From NCBI GenBank assembly GCA_002414865.1, contig DIAQ01000078.1:30724-48933 (forward strand): a stretch of DNA of 18,210 nucleotides. Direction: 5' to 3'. The translations under genes were made by a program, and so were the position numbers. Under the pieces are notes generated by a model. That model ran no database searches and was not told the DNA's origin. It saw nothing but the letters and a program-made list of their open reading frames with translations. This stretch comes from a candidate division Hyd24-12 bacterium UBA5074. GTDB taxonomy: Bacteria > Fermentibacterota > Fermentibacteria > Fermentibacterales > Fermentibacteraceae. Shown here one piece after another: positions 1-6,917 of the stretch (position 1 is its first letter; every line of letters begins with the position of its first letter).

Positions 1-326
1 GCGGAAGGCGATCTCGGACCCTTTCCGAGGGTCGCGGCGGTTCCGAGGTCGAGGAGCATGCCCAGCCAGGGGTCCATGCGGGCGGATGTCGTCGGACCTG
101 CCGAGGACACCGGCCGGCCGAAGCCGAGCGCGGGAGACATGTAGTAGACGATCCTTCCGGTCAGGTCGAACGGCGGGGTGCCGCCCAGGGCGAGCAGGCT
201 CTGCAGGCGGGTGTGCGCCGCGTCCCTCATGGCGATGAGCGGACCCGACAGGAGGACCGCGGTTCCTGCGACCAGGCCCTGCAGAGGCTCCAGCCCTCCC
301 CGGAGGTCGATCGCTGAGGCCTTCAC
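1..326 (-). CDS. Class I fumarate hydratase (or tartrate dehydratase) beta subunit, partial
   Basis: This is the first 108 codons of the beta subunit of an iron-sulfur hydro-lyase; the gene runs off the left edge, so its C-terminal part is missing. The translation begins VKASAIDLRGGLEPLQG and contains SGPLIAMRDAAHTRL, then GRIVYYMSPALGFG and GPTTSARMDPWLGMLL followed by LGKG. These are the RDAAH, IYY-x-(G/S)P and GPTTS-x-RMD blocks of the FumA C-terminal/TtdB family. In this family the beta subunit pairs with the alpha subunit to interconvert malate and fumarate (or dehydrate tartrate) in the cytoplasm. The GTG start overlaps the alpha-subunit stop by four bases (GTGA), and no nearer alternative start exists, which implies translational coupling. 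Fumarase versus tartrate dehydratase cannot be decided from this fragment; fumarase is the more usual role. Confidence 0.88.
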   Translation of the reverse strand, partial: MKASAIDLRGGLEPLQGLVAGTAVLLSGPLIAMRDAAHTRLQSLLALGGTPPFDLTGRIVYYMSPALGFGRPVSSAGPTTSARMDPWLGMLLDLGTAATLGKGPRSPS

Positions 327-1168
327 AGGGTTTCCTCCGCCGTCCTGAGCGAGTGGCACCCCATGCAGACGGAGACCGGCAGCGATGCCATGTGGCATGG
401 CGCCGAGGTCACCCTCGCCTCGAAGGCCGTGACAGGGCCGCCGAAGCCCTGGGGACCGATGCCGAGACCGTTCACGGCGGCCAGCAGCCTGTCCTCGAGG
501 GAGGCGCACCCCGCGTCCGGGCTGCGGGATCCGACAGGTCTGAGGAGGCCCTTCTTGGCGAGGATGGCGCACCCCTCGAGGTTGCCCCCGATGCCCACCG
601 AGACGAACAGGGGCGGGCACGCGCAGGCGCCGGAGGCCGCGACCGAGTCGACCACGAATGAGATTATGCCCTCCTCGCCCGCATGAGGGGGCAGCATGGC
701 GGATCTGCTCGCGTTCTCGCTGCCGGCGCCGCGCAGGATGAGCCTGATGCGGACCTCCTCGCCGACGCATGTCTCGATGTGGATGACCGGAGGGGTGGAG
801 TCGCCGGTGTTCAAGCGCGATGACGCAGGCTCGCGGACGATCGAAGGTCTGAGGTAACCCTCGCTGCACGCGAGGGCCGTCCCGGCTCCCAGCGCACACT
901 CGAGGGTCCCGCCCGAGATCGAGACCCCGCTGCCCAGCTCCACGAAGAAGACCGGGAGCCCTGTGTCCTGGCACAGAGGAAGCCCGAGCTCCGACGCTGT
1001 CCCCAGGTTCTCGAGGCAGAGGCTGAGGGCGTCTCGCGCGGCGCCTTCCGGGCAGGCCTCCATGGCTCGCTCGAAGGCCTCGTGGAGCCCGGCCACCGGG
1101 CGGGTGGAAGCCCTCCTGCACAATGCTGTCGCGCTTCGGGAGACGAGTCCGGCATCCAGAATCCTCAT
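323..1168 (-). CDS. Class I fumarate hydratase (or tartrate dehydratase) alpha subunit
   Basis: This 281-residue protein is the catalytic [4Fe-4S] subunit of a two-subunit fumarase/L(+)-tartrate dehydratase. The three expected cluster cysteines are visible: Cys66 in LCQDTGLP, Cys184 in ACACPPLFVSVGIGG, and Cys271 in VCMGCHSLR. NGLGIGPQGFGGPVTAFEA and the SAPCHMASLPV block further match the family. The fused FumA/FumB enzymes of E. coli are about 550 residues; here alpha and beta are separate genes. I chose ATG 1168 because AGGAGGG sits just before it, although the spacing is only about four bases; an in-frame ATG at 1192 has no ribosome binding site. The beta gene follows with a 4-base overlap. 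The extra cysteines flanking the motifs (CAC, CMGC) are a small peculiarity. The cluster would make it oxygen-sensitive, fitting an anaerobe. Confidence 0.9.
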   Translation of the reverse strand: MRILDAGLVSRSATALCRRASTRPVAGLHEAFERAMEACPEGAARDALSLCLENLGTASELGLPLCQDTGLPVFFVELGSGVSISGGTLECALGAGTALACSEGYLRPSIVREPASSRLNTGDSTPPVIHIETCVGEEVRIRLILRGAGSENASRSAMLPPHAGEEGIISFVVDSVAASGACACPPLFVSVGIGGNLEGCAILAKKGLLRPVGSRSPDAGCASLEDRLLAAVNGLGIGPQGFGGPVTAFEARVTSAPCHMASLPVSVCMGCHSLRTAEETL

Positions 1169-1220
1169 AGACCCTCCTGTCCGGAAGGGCATTTATGAAG
1201 ACTGCCGCGCACCGGGGTCC

Positions 1221-1240
1221 ATAGCGGGGAGGAGCGCTAT
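1221..1240 (-). terminator. Small inverted repeat at the end of the ArsR-type gene
   Basis: ATAGCG at 1221-1226 and CGCTAT at 1235-1240 form a 6-bp stem with an 8-base loop; the stem overlaps the stop codon of the metal-sensor gene. No T-tract follows on the minus strand, so it may be a weak terminator, an RNA-stabilising hairpin or chance. It lies in the 68-base gap before the fumarase alpha gene, where I see no convincing promoter. Confidence 0.25.
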
Positions 1241-1545
1241 TCCCTGATGTGCTCCAGACCGAGGGTGAGCAGCACCGAGACATGGTCGTCAGCCAGCCTG
1301 TAGTAGATGTGCCTGCCGTCACGCCTCGGGAGTATGAGCCCCGCGGTCCTCATTATCCTGAGGGAGTGGGACGCGGCGGACACGCTCACGCCGACACGCT
1401 CGGCGAGATCGCAGACGCATCTCTCCCCCCGCAGCAGGAGGAGGAGCAGCCTGAGGCGGGTGGGGTCCGAGGCCATCGAGAACAGGCCGGCCAGCCTGCT
1501 GATGTCCTCCGGATGCTGCGGATCCATGGCCTCCGGGGCCTTCAC
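1237..1545 (-). CDS. ArsR/SmtB-family metal-sensing transcriptional repressor
   Basis: This small winged-helix regulator (102 residues from GTG 1545, 96 from ATG 1527) should release DNA when it binds metal. The core reads LFSMASDPTRLRLL, then GERCVCDLAERVGVSVSAASHSLR (recognition helices) and GRHIYYRL (beta wing). Two metal-site signatures are visible. An ERCVCD alpha3 motif has Cys43 and Cys45. The C-terminal helix has Asp86-x-His88-x10-His99-x2-Glu102, the same spacing as the alpha5 zinc site I know from SmtB (D104, H106, H117, E120). Zn(II), Co(II) or Ni(II) sensing is therefore plausible, with Cd or As possible through the cysteines. GTG 1545 has GGAG five bases upstream and overlaps the permease stop as GTGA; ATG 1527 has a GGAGG only two bases away, so GTG is favoured. 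It is downstream of and co-transcribed with the permease, and probably autoregulates through the palindrome at 2797-2814. Confidence 0.88.
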   Translation of the reverse strand: MKAPEAMDPQHPEDISRLAGLFSMASDPTRLRLLLLLLRGERCVCDLAERVGVSVSAASHSLRIMRTAGLILPRRDGRHIYYRLADDHVSVLLTLGLEHIRE

Positions 1546-2768
1546 CGCAGCTCCGCCCGGAATCCGATGCGCCCGAGGGCCGAGACCGCGATCGAGGCGT
1601 CGAAACCCTGGCCCGTCAGGAGCGATGCGGTGCCTTCCTCCTTCGAGACCCTCACCGCCGATACGCCGTCCATCTCCTGCAGGAGCGACCTGACGCGCCC
1701 TTCGCAGGCCCGGCAGGACATCCCTTCGACTGACAGCACGACCGGGCTCTTCGAGCGGGCCATCCTCCTGTCCATCAGGAACCGGCAGAGGTCCGTAAGG
1801 GCGAACCATGCGATGCCTGCCACGAGCAGCACCGCCGCGCCTCCGGACAGGATGTGGAACCAGGGAGAATCCGTCAGCAGGCCGGCTGAAGGCGACGGCA
1901 CCCGGAGCGAATCGAGCACGGCTCCCGCAAGGAGGCTGAAACCGACTATCGTGCCCAGGTAGACCATGAACACCGAGTGGCCCAGTGTCTTCCTCACCGC
2001 GCCGAGGGTCGCGATGTTGGTGGCCGGCCCGGCCATGAGGAACACTATGGCGGCCCCGACGGGAAAGCCGGCATGGACGAGGCCGGCCGCGATGGGAACG
2101 GAGGCGGTCGAGCAGACGTACATCGGCATGCCCACGGCCAGCGCCGCGAGCATGCCTGCCGGGCCTCGAAGCCAGGACGCGCCGGCGAGTGAATCCGGGG
2201 GTACGAACACCGAGATGAGGGCCGAGATGACCAGGCCCGCGGCCAGCCATCCGTAGATGTCGCGGAAGATCGTGCCGAACGCATGGTCCCAGAACCGGGC
2301 AGGGGCTCCCCGCCGCACCGTTCCGCAGGACGCATCCGGCCCGGCCTCCAGGCGGGCGGGACCCTTTTCGGGGAGGGCGTCCACGATCACGCCGCCGGTC
2401 AGGCCCGCCAGGAATGCGGCGATCACCTTCACGAGCGCCACGGGCCACCCGAGCATGCCCATCGTGACGAGTACTGAGTCCACGCCGGTCTCGGGCGTGC
2501 TGATGAGGAAGGATGTCGTGGCGCCCCTGGAAGCTCCGTCACGCCTCAGGGACAGGGCGGCGGGGATGACGCCGCAGGAACAGAGGGGAAGGGGGACGCC
2601 GATGAGGGCTGCCTTGAGGCAGCTGGCCGCGCCCGGCCTGCCCAGGGTGCGGCCGATGCTCCCCTTCCTGACGACGAGGTGGAGCAACCCGGCGATGGCG
2701 AGGCCGAGCAGCAGCGACGGGGCCATCTCCATCGTGACCAGCCACAACTGTGCGAGGAACTGCTGCAT
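1542..2768 (-). CDS. Permease-type heavy-metal efflux transporter with C-terminal HMA domain
   Basis: This 408-residue integral membrane protein belongs to the DUF318/ArsP-like permease family, in the branch known as SO_0444-type Cu/Zn efflux transporters. The permease region carries PLPLCSCGVIPAALSLRRDG (Cys63, Cys65) and SFLISTPETGVDS near residues 57-98, then a second half with GMPMYVCSTASVPIAAG (Cys219) and MAGPATNIATLG. Hydrophobic stretches run through both halves. Residues about 344-408 form a ferredoxin-like HMA domain with SVEGMSCRACEGRV (Cys352-x2-Cys355), which binds soft or transition metal ions and could hand them to the channel. I chose ATG 2768 because GGAGGG lies about eight bases upstream; TTG 2837 lacks support and coincides with the promoter. 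The ArsR-type repressor follows with a 4-base overlap. The exact metal (Zn, Cu, Cd or other) is not determined by sequence. Confidence 0.87.
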   Translation of the reverse strand: MQQFLAQLWLVTMEMAPSLLLGLAIAGLLHLVVRKGSIGRTLGRPGAASCLKAALIGVPLPLCSCGVIPAALSLRRDGASRGATTSFLISTPETGVDSVLVTMGMLGWPVALVKVIAAFLAGLTGGVIVDALPEKGPARLEAGPDASCGTVRRGAPARFWDHAFGTIFRDIYGWLAAGLVISALISVFVPPDSLAGASWLRGPAGMLAALAVGMPMYVCSTASVPIAAGLVHAGFPVGAAIVFLMAGPATNIATLGAVRKTLGHSVFMVYLGTIVGFSLLAGAVLDSLRVPSPSAGLLTDSPWFHILSGGAAVLLVAGIAWFALTDLCRFLMDRRMARSKSPVVLSVEGMSCRACEGRVRSLLQEMDGVSAVRVSKEEGTASLLTGQGFDASIAVSALGRIGFRAELR

Positions 2769-2796
2769 CGGGACACCCTCCGGGCTTGAACACTTC

Positions 2797-2814
2797 CATA
2801 CTTGAACAAGTATG
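2797..2814. promoter_or_regulatory. Probable ArsR/SmtB operator palindrome
   Basis: CATACTTGAACAAGTATG is an 8-2-8 inverted repeat that extends imperfectly to TT...AA at 2794-2817 (10 of 12 arm positions paired). It has the TGAACA-type core with A/T-rich flanks known from SmtB/CzrA-class operators. It lies 29-46 bases upstream of the permease start and covers the predicted -10 box, so bound repressor would block transcription of the permease-repressor operon. Confidence 0.75.
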
Positions 2815-2837
2815 CAAATGTTGATCCTCCCCGGCAA
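2809..2837 (-). promoter_or_regulatory. Predicted sigma70-type promoter of the metal-efflux operon
   Basis: On the minus strand TTGCCG (2832-2837) and CATACT (2809-2814) are separated by 17 bases; each matches four of six consensus positions. The -10 box is one arm of the operator palindrome. The match is moderate on its own; the placement and overlap with the palindrome raise its credibility. Confidence 0.5.
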
Positions 2838-2861
2838 GTTCCCGGCAGGGAGGGCGGGTGT

Positions 2862-4643
2862 CTAGTTGACGGGAAGGGAGGCCTTCTCGGCCTCCAGGGG
2901 GCGGAGGAGGGCCTGCAGAACGGGATCGCGCCCGGGCGGGAGATGGATCTCGCCGTAATCCGAGATCATGGCCGCACCCCGGGCATAGTCCCTCGCCCGG
3001 CTCTCGACCGCCATCTCGGAGATCTTCGTCAGGATGCGCGAGTAGGTCCTCATCCGGGCCTCCGTGCCCATGCCGCGCAACTCGCGCTCCATCAACCCGG
3101 AGAGGGCGGGATCGTCCGCGGCACCGGCAATCCCGTGCACCGCTTCCCTCGCGAAGGCCCGGAGGCAGAGCCAGGCGATGAAGAGGTCGTAGCCCCCCAC
3201 GCCCCGGGAGCGCGAGTGCTCGGATACGATGCAGGCTCCCGTGCCCGGGATATCCTCGAACCCGTACCACGACCTGCCCGAGGCCGCCTTCAGCCGGTCC
3301 CTGGCCCTCTCCGCGAGAAGGGCCACTCCCGCCGAGTCGAGCCCGGCCGGGGCCTGCCCTCTGACGGCGTTTCTGCGCGCCTCGATCTTCGCCATGTTCC
3401 TCAGGAGGGAGAACATGTTGCCGTATATGACCCATCCAGGCCTGAGCTCGCATGCGCCCGCGGCCGCTCCCGGAGCGTCCGGGGCGGCGGGAGCGAGAAG
3501 GGAGAATGGGTATTCGATGCGTTGCGGACCCAGGACGGTGCCTGTCGCGACCACCGTCCCCGGCGCGTCCTCGAGGCTGCAGGGAAACTTGATCGAGCAG
3601 CCGAGCCCGAAGAACACTCCGGTCCCGGCCGCGATCTCCTGGTCGGGGAGCCTGGAGGTGTGATTGCTGCCCACGTTGGCCCCGTAGCCTGCGTTGCCGC
3701 AGCCCCCCGGCCATCTCACGGCGATGAGCAGCGATTCGTGATGGGCCATGACCTGAGGGCCGAGGAGGCTCGCGGTGACCTCCCCCCCTCCGATGCGCGA
3801 ATCGGGGCCCACGAAGGAGGAGGTGATCCTCGCCGAACCCTCGGCGACAGACCCCTCGGCAAGGATGGAGTCGACCAGGCAGGCGGAGCGCGTGACCGAG
3901 GAGCCCCACTGGAGCGCCGAGCCGCTGACGCAGCCTCCGTCGCAGATCGAGGAGCCATCTCCCGGCGATCCGAGGAGGATGCTGTCCCTGACGGAGCAGG
4001 CCGCTTCTATCCTGCACGCGTCGCCGATGAGCGCATCCTCCACGAGCTGCGTCGAGGTCACCACGGCTCCCCTGCCGATCAAGCCGCCTGCGCGGGCCCG
4101 GGCTTCGGATGCCAGAGACGACAGGGCCGCCTCGTATCCGGCCTTCGCCCCCGCCCATGGCTCCACAGAGGAGAGCGCGGCGGCAAGCTCGGGAGACAGC
4201 GTCGGGAACCCGTGCAGATCGCGCTCCCCGGTCTCGCATCCGAGCCTCATCAGCATGCCGATGCCGTACGAGCTTCCGCCGCGGCACCTCACCGTGGAGC
4301 ACCTCGAGACTTCCGCGCCCTCGAGGACGGTGTAGCCCTGGAGGAGCCCGACCCCGTCCACAAGGAGCGGCGCGAGGAGCACGCAGTCCCTGATCGTGGA
4401 AGATCGAAGGGCGCATCCGGGAGGCGCGTCGATCCGCACCGTGCCTTCGAACCTGCAGTTGGACACGGCGCCCGTGCCGGTCCTGGGCGAGACAGTCACC
4501 CCCGACCAGTCATCGGAGCTGCAGCCGGCCTTCTCGAGAGCCGCGATGTCGGACTTCCCCAGACGGCTCCACCTGACAGGGCCGGGGATGTGGGGGGAAA
4601 CGGTTTCCCGCGCAAGCCTGACGGCTTCCTCGAGGGACTTCAT
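2862..4643 (-). CDS. DUF4954-family left-handed beta-helix protein
   Basis: This 593-residue cytoplasmic protein matches the DUF4954 family, which I know mainly from Bacteroidetes and spirochaetes and which has no firmly assigned function. The diagnostic block lies around residues 318-352: GNAGYGANVGSNHTSRLPDQ, then VFFGLGCSIKFP, followed by VVATGTVLGPQRIEYPFSLL. Residues about 50-120 and 185-300 show hexapeptide-like I/L/V-G-x repeats of a left-handed parallel beta-helix (for example LIGRGAVV, ALIGDACRIEAACSV, GPDSRIGGGEV), the fold of acyltransferases and nucleotidyltransferase tails. The C-terminal 200 residues look helical. There is no N-terminal nucleotidyltransferase motif, signal peptide or membrane segment. 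The start is ATG 4643 (TTG 4646 adjoins it), with GGAGGG rather far upstream, about 20 bases. It lies 49 bases after pepD and is probably the last gene of that operon. An acyl- or sugar-modifying role is only a guess from the fold. Confidence 0.78.
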   Translation of the reverse strand: MKSLEEAVRLARETVSPHIPGPVRWSRLGKSDIAALEKAGCSSDDWSGVTVSPRTGTGAVSNCRFEGTVRIDAPPGCALRSSTIRDCVLLAPLLVDGVGLLQGYTVLEGAEVSRCSTVRCRGGSSYGIGMLMRLGCETGERDLHGFPTLSPELAAALSSVEPWAGAKAGYEAALSSLASEARARAGGLIGRGAVVTSTQLVEDALIGDACRIEAACSVRDSILLGSPGDGSSICDGGCVSGSALQWGSSVTRSACLVDSILAEGSVAEGSARITSSFVGPDSRIGGGEVTASLLGPQVMAHHESLLIAVRWPGGCGNAGYGANVGSNHTSRLPDQEIAAGTGVFFGLGCSIKFPCSLEDAPGTVVATGTVLGPQRIEYPFSLLAPAAPDAPGAAAGACELRPGWVIYGNMFSLLRNMAKIEARRNAVRGQAPAGLDSAGVALLAERARDRLKAASGRSWYGFEDIPGTGACIVSEHSRSRGVGGYDLFIAWLCLRAFAREAVHGIAGAADDPALSGLMERELRGMGTEARMRTYSRILTKISEMAVESRARDYARGAAMISDYGEIHLPPGRDPVLQALLRPLEAEKASLPVN

Positions 4644-4692
4644 CAACGGGTTGACGGCGCTCTCCCTCCGGCGGCACCCTTCAGCCAGGCGG

Positions 4693-6153
4693 CTACAGGC
4701 GTTCCAGAAGCCCCCTGAAGAACGCCCAGAACCTGGTGGTCGACGAGATGCTCACCCTTTCGCCCGGTGCGTGGACCTCCCTTATGTCCGGGCCGGTCGA
4801 GATCATGTCCATCCCTCCGACCCGGCTGCCCAGGATCCCGCACTCGAGGCCGGCGTGGACGGTCTCCACCCTGGCCTCGCGCCCCGAGAACTCCTTCCAG
4901 TAGGAGACCGCCGACTTCAGGATGGGCGACGACGGGTCGGGGCGCCATCCGGGATAGCCGTTGCCCACCTCGGCCTCGCACCCGGCGAGGCGCGCCGCCG
5001 CGCAGATCCTCTCGGCGAGACCCCGTTTGGCGTTCTCGAGAAGGCTGCGCACCGTCAGTGCCACGGAGAGCCCCTCTGGTCCGGTCGAGACCGTGGCGAG
5101 GTTCACGGAGGTCTCCACGAGGCCTTCCTCGATGGGACTCATCTTCTCCACCCCGTGCGGGAGGGTCAGGAGGAGGTCCGCAGCCCTTCTCGCCGAAGAG
5201 GCGGTCAGGACAGAGCTGGGGGATTCGTCGGAGGGCGAGAAGCTGACGGTGATGCAGGACTCGATGGAGGAGTATTCGGATCGCTGCTCTCTCTCGAGGG
5301 CCGCCGCCGCGTCGAGGCAGCGTGATGCCGCGAATGCGTCCGCGTAGATGATGGCCGAGGCGTTCCGAGGTATGGCGTTCCTCTTGGAGCCTCCGCTGAG
5401 CCCGGCGACGGATGCGCCGCAGGACAGCATCCGTCCGAGCGCCCTGGACAATATCCTGATCGCGTTCGCCCTGCTCCTGCCGATTTCCATGCCCGAATGC
5501 CCGCCGCGGAGGCCGTCGACCCTGAGCAGCCATGCGCCTGCGTCCTCCGGCGCCCGCTCGAGCTGCAGGGGGAGGTCTATGCGGACGTCCAGGCCGCCTG
5601 CGCACCCGATGCAGAACCGGCCCTCGTTCTCGGAATCGAGGTTGATCATCCTCCGGCCCGTGAGCCACGATGGGTCGAGAACGCTCGCCCCGGTGAGGCC
5701 GCGCTCCTCGTCCACCGTGAAGAGGCATTCAAGAGGGGGGTGCTCGGCCTCGTCGTCCTCCAGGAGTGCCATCATCACTGCGACGCCGATTCCGTTGTCG
5801 GCTCCCAGGGTGGTCTCCCTGGCGAAGACCCAGTCGCCTTCGACCTCGACTTCGATGGGATCGCGCGAAAAGTCGTGCTGGCTGCCGTCCAGCCTCTCGG
5901 CCACCATGTCGAGATGCGCCTGGAGCACCACCGGCGCCGAGCGGCCGGCGAATCCCCTGCCCGATTTCGCGACCATCAGATTGCCCGCCTGGTCCCTCTT
6001 CCAGAGGAGACCCAGGTCTCGGGCGAAGTCCTCCACCATGTCGGAGGCGGCCTTCTCGTCGCCCGATGCGTGCGGCACCCGGCACAGCTCGCCGAACCAG
6101 TGCCATATGCGCTGGGGCTCGAGCTCGGCCAGGGTGTGTGGCATGTCCGTCAC
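4693..6153 (-). CDS. pepD: Cytosolic non-specific dipeptidase / aminoacyl-histidine dipeptidase (M20C)
   Basis: This 486-residue zinc exopeptidase of family M20 hydrolyses dipeptides such as Xaa-His in the cytoplasm, finishing peptide breakdown to amino acids. The two-metal ligand set is complete: His80 in VVLQAHLDMV, Asp119 in TTLGADNGIG, Glu149/Glu150 in FTVDEERGLTG (one is the catalytic base), Asp173 in MINLDSE and His461 in REVHAPGE. GGHSGMEIGRSRANA (about 217-231) and SGGSKRNAIPRNA (253-265) mark the inserted dimerisation (lid) domain. Length equals the family norm. The start could be GTG 6153, overlapping the preceding amidotransferase stop as GTGA, or ATG 6144, which has AGGTGA five bases upstream; the protein differs by three residues. 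It sits between the amidotransferase and the DUF4954 gene, all on the minus strand. I see no catalytic defect. Confidence 0.95.
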   Translation of the reverse strand: MTDMPHTLAELEPQRIWHWFGELCRVPHASGDEKAASDMVEDFARDLGLLWKRDQAGNLMVAKSGRGFAGRSAPVVLQAHLDMVAERLDGSQHDFSRDPIEVEVEGDWVFARETTLGADNGIGVAVMMALLEDDEAEHPPLECLFTVDEERGLTGASVLDPSWLTGRRMINLDSENEGRFCIGCAGGLDVRIDLPLQLERAPEDAGAWLLRVDGLRGGHSGMEIGRSRANAIRILSRALGRMLSCGASVAGLSGGSKRNAIPRNASAIIYADAFAASRCLDAAAALEREQRSEYSSIESCITVSFSPSDESPSSVLTASSARRAADLLLTLPHGVEKMSPIEEGLVETSVNLATVSTGPEGLSVALTVRSLLENAKRGLAERICAAARLAGCEAEVGNGYPGWRPDPSSPILKSAVSYWKEFSGREARVETVHAGLECGILGSRVGGMDMISTGPDIREVHAPGERVSISSTTRFWAFFRGLLERL

Positions 6154-6845
6154 CTGCCTTCCCGGAGATGCTCCGAAAGGAACCTGAAGAACCTGCCGTC
6201 GGCGGGAGGATCGGGCCTCCCTGCCGCCAGGGAGTCCGCGTCGAAGCCGCGGCCGGCGAGAAGCTCACGGTCCTTCAGGAAATGCGCGTTGCCTTTCGCC
6301 TCGTCGAACTCGGGGTGGAACTGGACCCCGAACAAACGCCTCGATTCGTCGATGAACGCCTGGACGAGCGTGTGCTCGTTCCAGGCGAGGATCTCGGCGC
6401 CGGGAGGCAGGGAGATGACCTCGTCGAAGTGGTACTGGAAGAGCCTGCACGACTGCGGGACTCCGAGCAGCGAGCAGGCCCGGGGCGAGAACCTCACTTC
6501 ACCCCAGCCGACCTCCAGGCCCCGCGGACTCTTCCTCACGGCGGGACGGCCTCCGAATGCCCGGGCGAGGAGCTGGTGTCCGTAACAGATGCCCATCTGG
6601 GCCACACCGAGGGCGGAACACGCCCTGATGTACTCCTCGGCCTCGGTCTGGAACGGAGCGTCGTCGCAGATGGAGAGGGACGACCCGGTATGGATGGCGA
6701 ACTCCGCCGATCCGGGCCGGGGGAACGCCGTTCCGGGGGCGGGGCGGAAGACCTCGACCTCGACGGAGCCCGGCAGCCATGCAGCGATCAGGGGGGCCTC
6801 CGAGCGATCGACGGAATAATCGAGTATCAGGAGCCTGCGAGCCAA
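6150..6845 (-). CDS. Class I glutamine amidotransferase domain protein
   Basis: This stand-alone glutaminase-type (GATase1, triad family) protein of 231 residues resembles the GMP-synthase-like amidotransferases. The catalytic triad is present: Cys87 in MGICYGHQLLA (nucleophile elbow), and His177 and Glu179 in GVQFHPEFD. Other family blocks are RLLILDYS at the N-terminus and LEVGWGEV after the elbow. It may transfer ammonia to an unseen partner or hydrolyse gamma-glutamyl compounds; the sequence does not say which. I prefer the TTG start at 6845 because GGGAGG lies six bases upstream, whereas ATG 6881 has no ribosome binding site and falls inside a predicted -10 box. It is the first gene of a probable operon with pepD (GTGA overlap) and the DUF4954 gene, which hints at peptide or gamma-glutamyl metabolism, though this is only context. 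Confidence 0.85.
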   Translation of the reverse strand: MARRLLILDYSVDRSEAPLIAAWLPGSVEVEVFRPAPGTAFPRPGSAEFAIHTGSSLSICDDAPFQTEAEEYIRACSALGVAQMGICYGHQLLARAFGGRPAVRKSPRGLEVGWGEVRFSPRACSLLGVPQSCRLFQYHFDEVISLPPGAEILAWNEHTLVQAFIDESRRLFGVQFHPEFDEAKGNAHFLKDRELLAGRGFDADSLAAGRPDPPADGRFFRFLSEHLREGR

Positions 6846-6876
6846 CCGCACCCTCCCTTCGAGAGCCGCGACTGGG

Positions 6877-6904
6877 AACATACATACTCGATGGCGCGGA
6901 TCAA
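6877..6904 (-). promoter_or_regulatory. Predicted promoter of the amidotransferase-pepD operon
   Basis: Minus-strand TTGATC (6899-6904) and TATGTT (6877-6882) are separated by 16 bases, each matching four of six consensus positions. A start of transcription near 6870 would give a leader of about 25 bases before TTG 6845, which supports that start over ATG 6881. Confidence 0.4.
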
Positions 6905-6917
6905 GACGCAGCGCGCA

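Noticed and set aside
1546..2448. N-terminal extension of the ArsR-type gene to 2448
   Set aside because: The extra 300 codons are the permease gene read in another frame; the real repressor begins at GTG 1545 or ATG 1527.
2820..2861. Possible terminator hairpin after the DUF4954 gene
   Set aside because: CCTCC/GGAGG and CCGG/CCGG pair only with a bulge and there is no T-tract; the same bases include the -35 of the next gene.
2539..4416. Long minus-strand frame spanning the permease and DUF4954 genes
   Set aside because: It runs out of frame with both recognised proteins, crosses the operator and promoter, and its translation is arginine/glycine-rich without motifs.
2802..4718. Open frame of 638 codons on the plus strand opposite the DUF4954 gene
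   Set aside because: Low-complexity R/G/P/A-rich translation with no motif; it is the antisense reading of a recognised gene, a usual effect of high GC.
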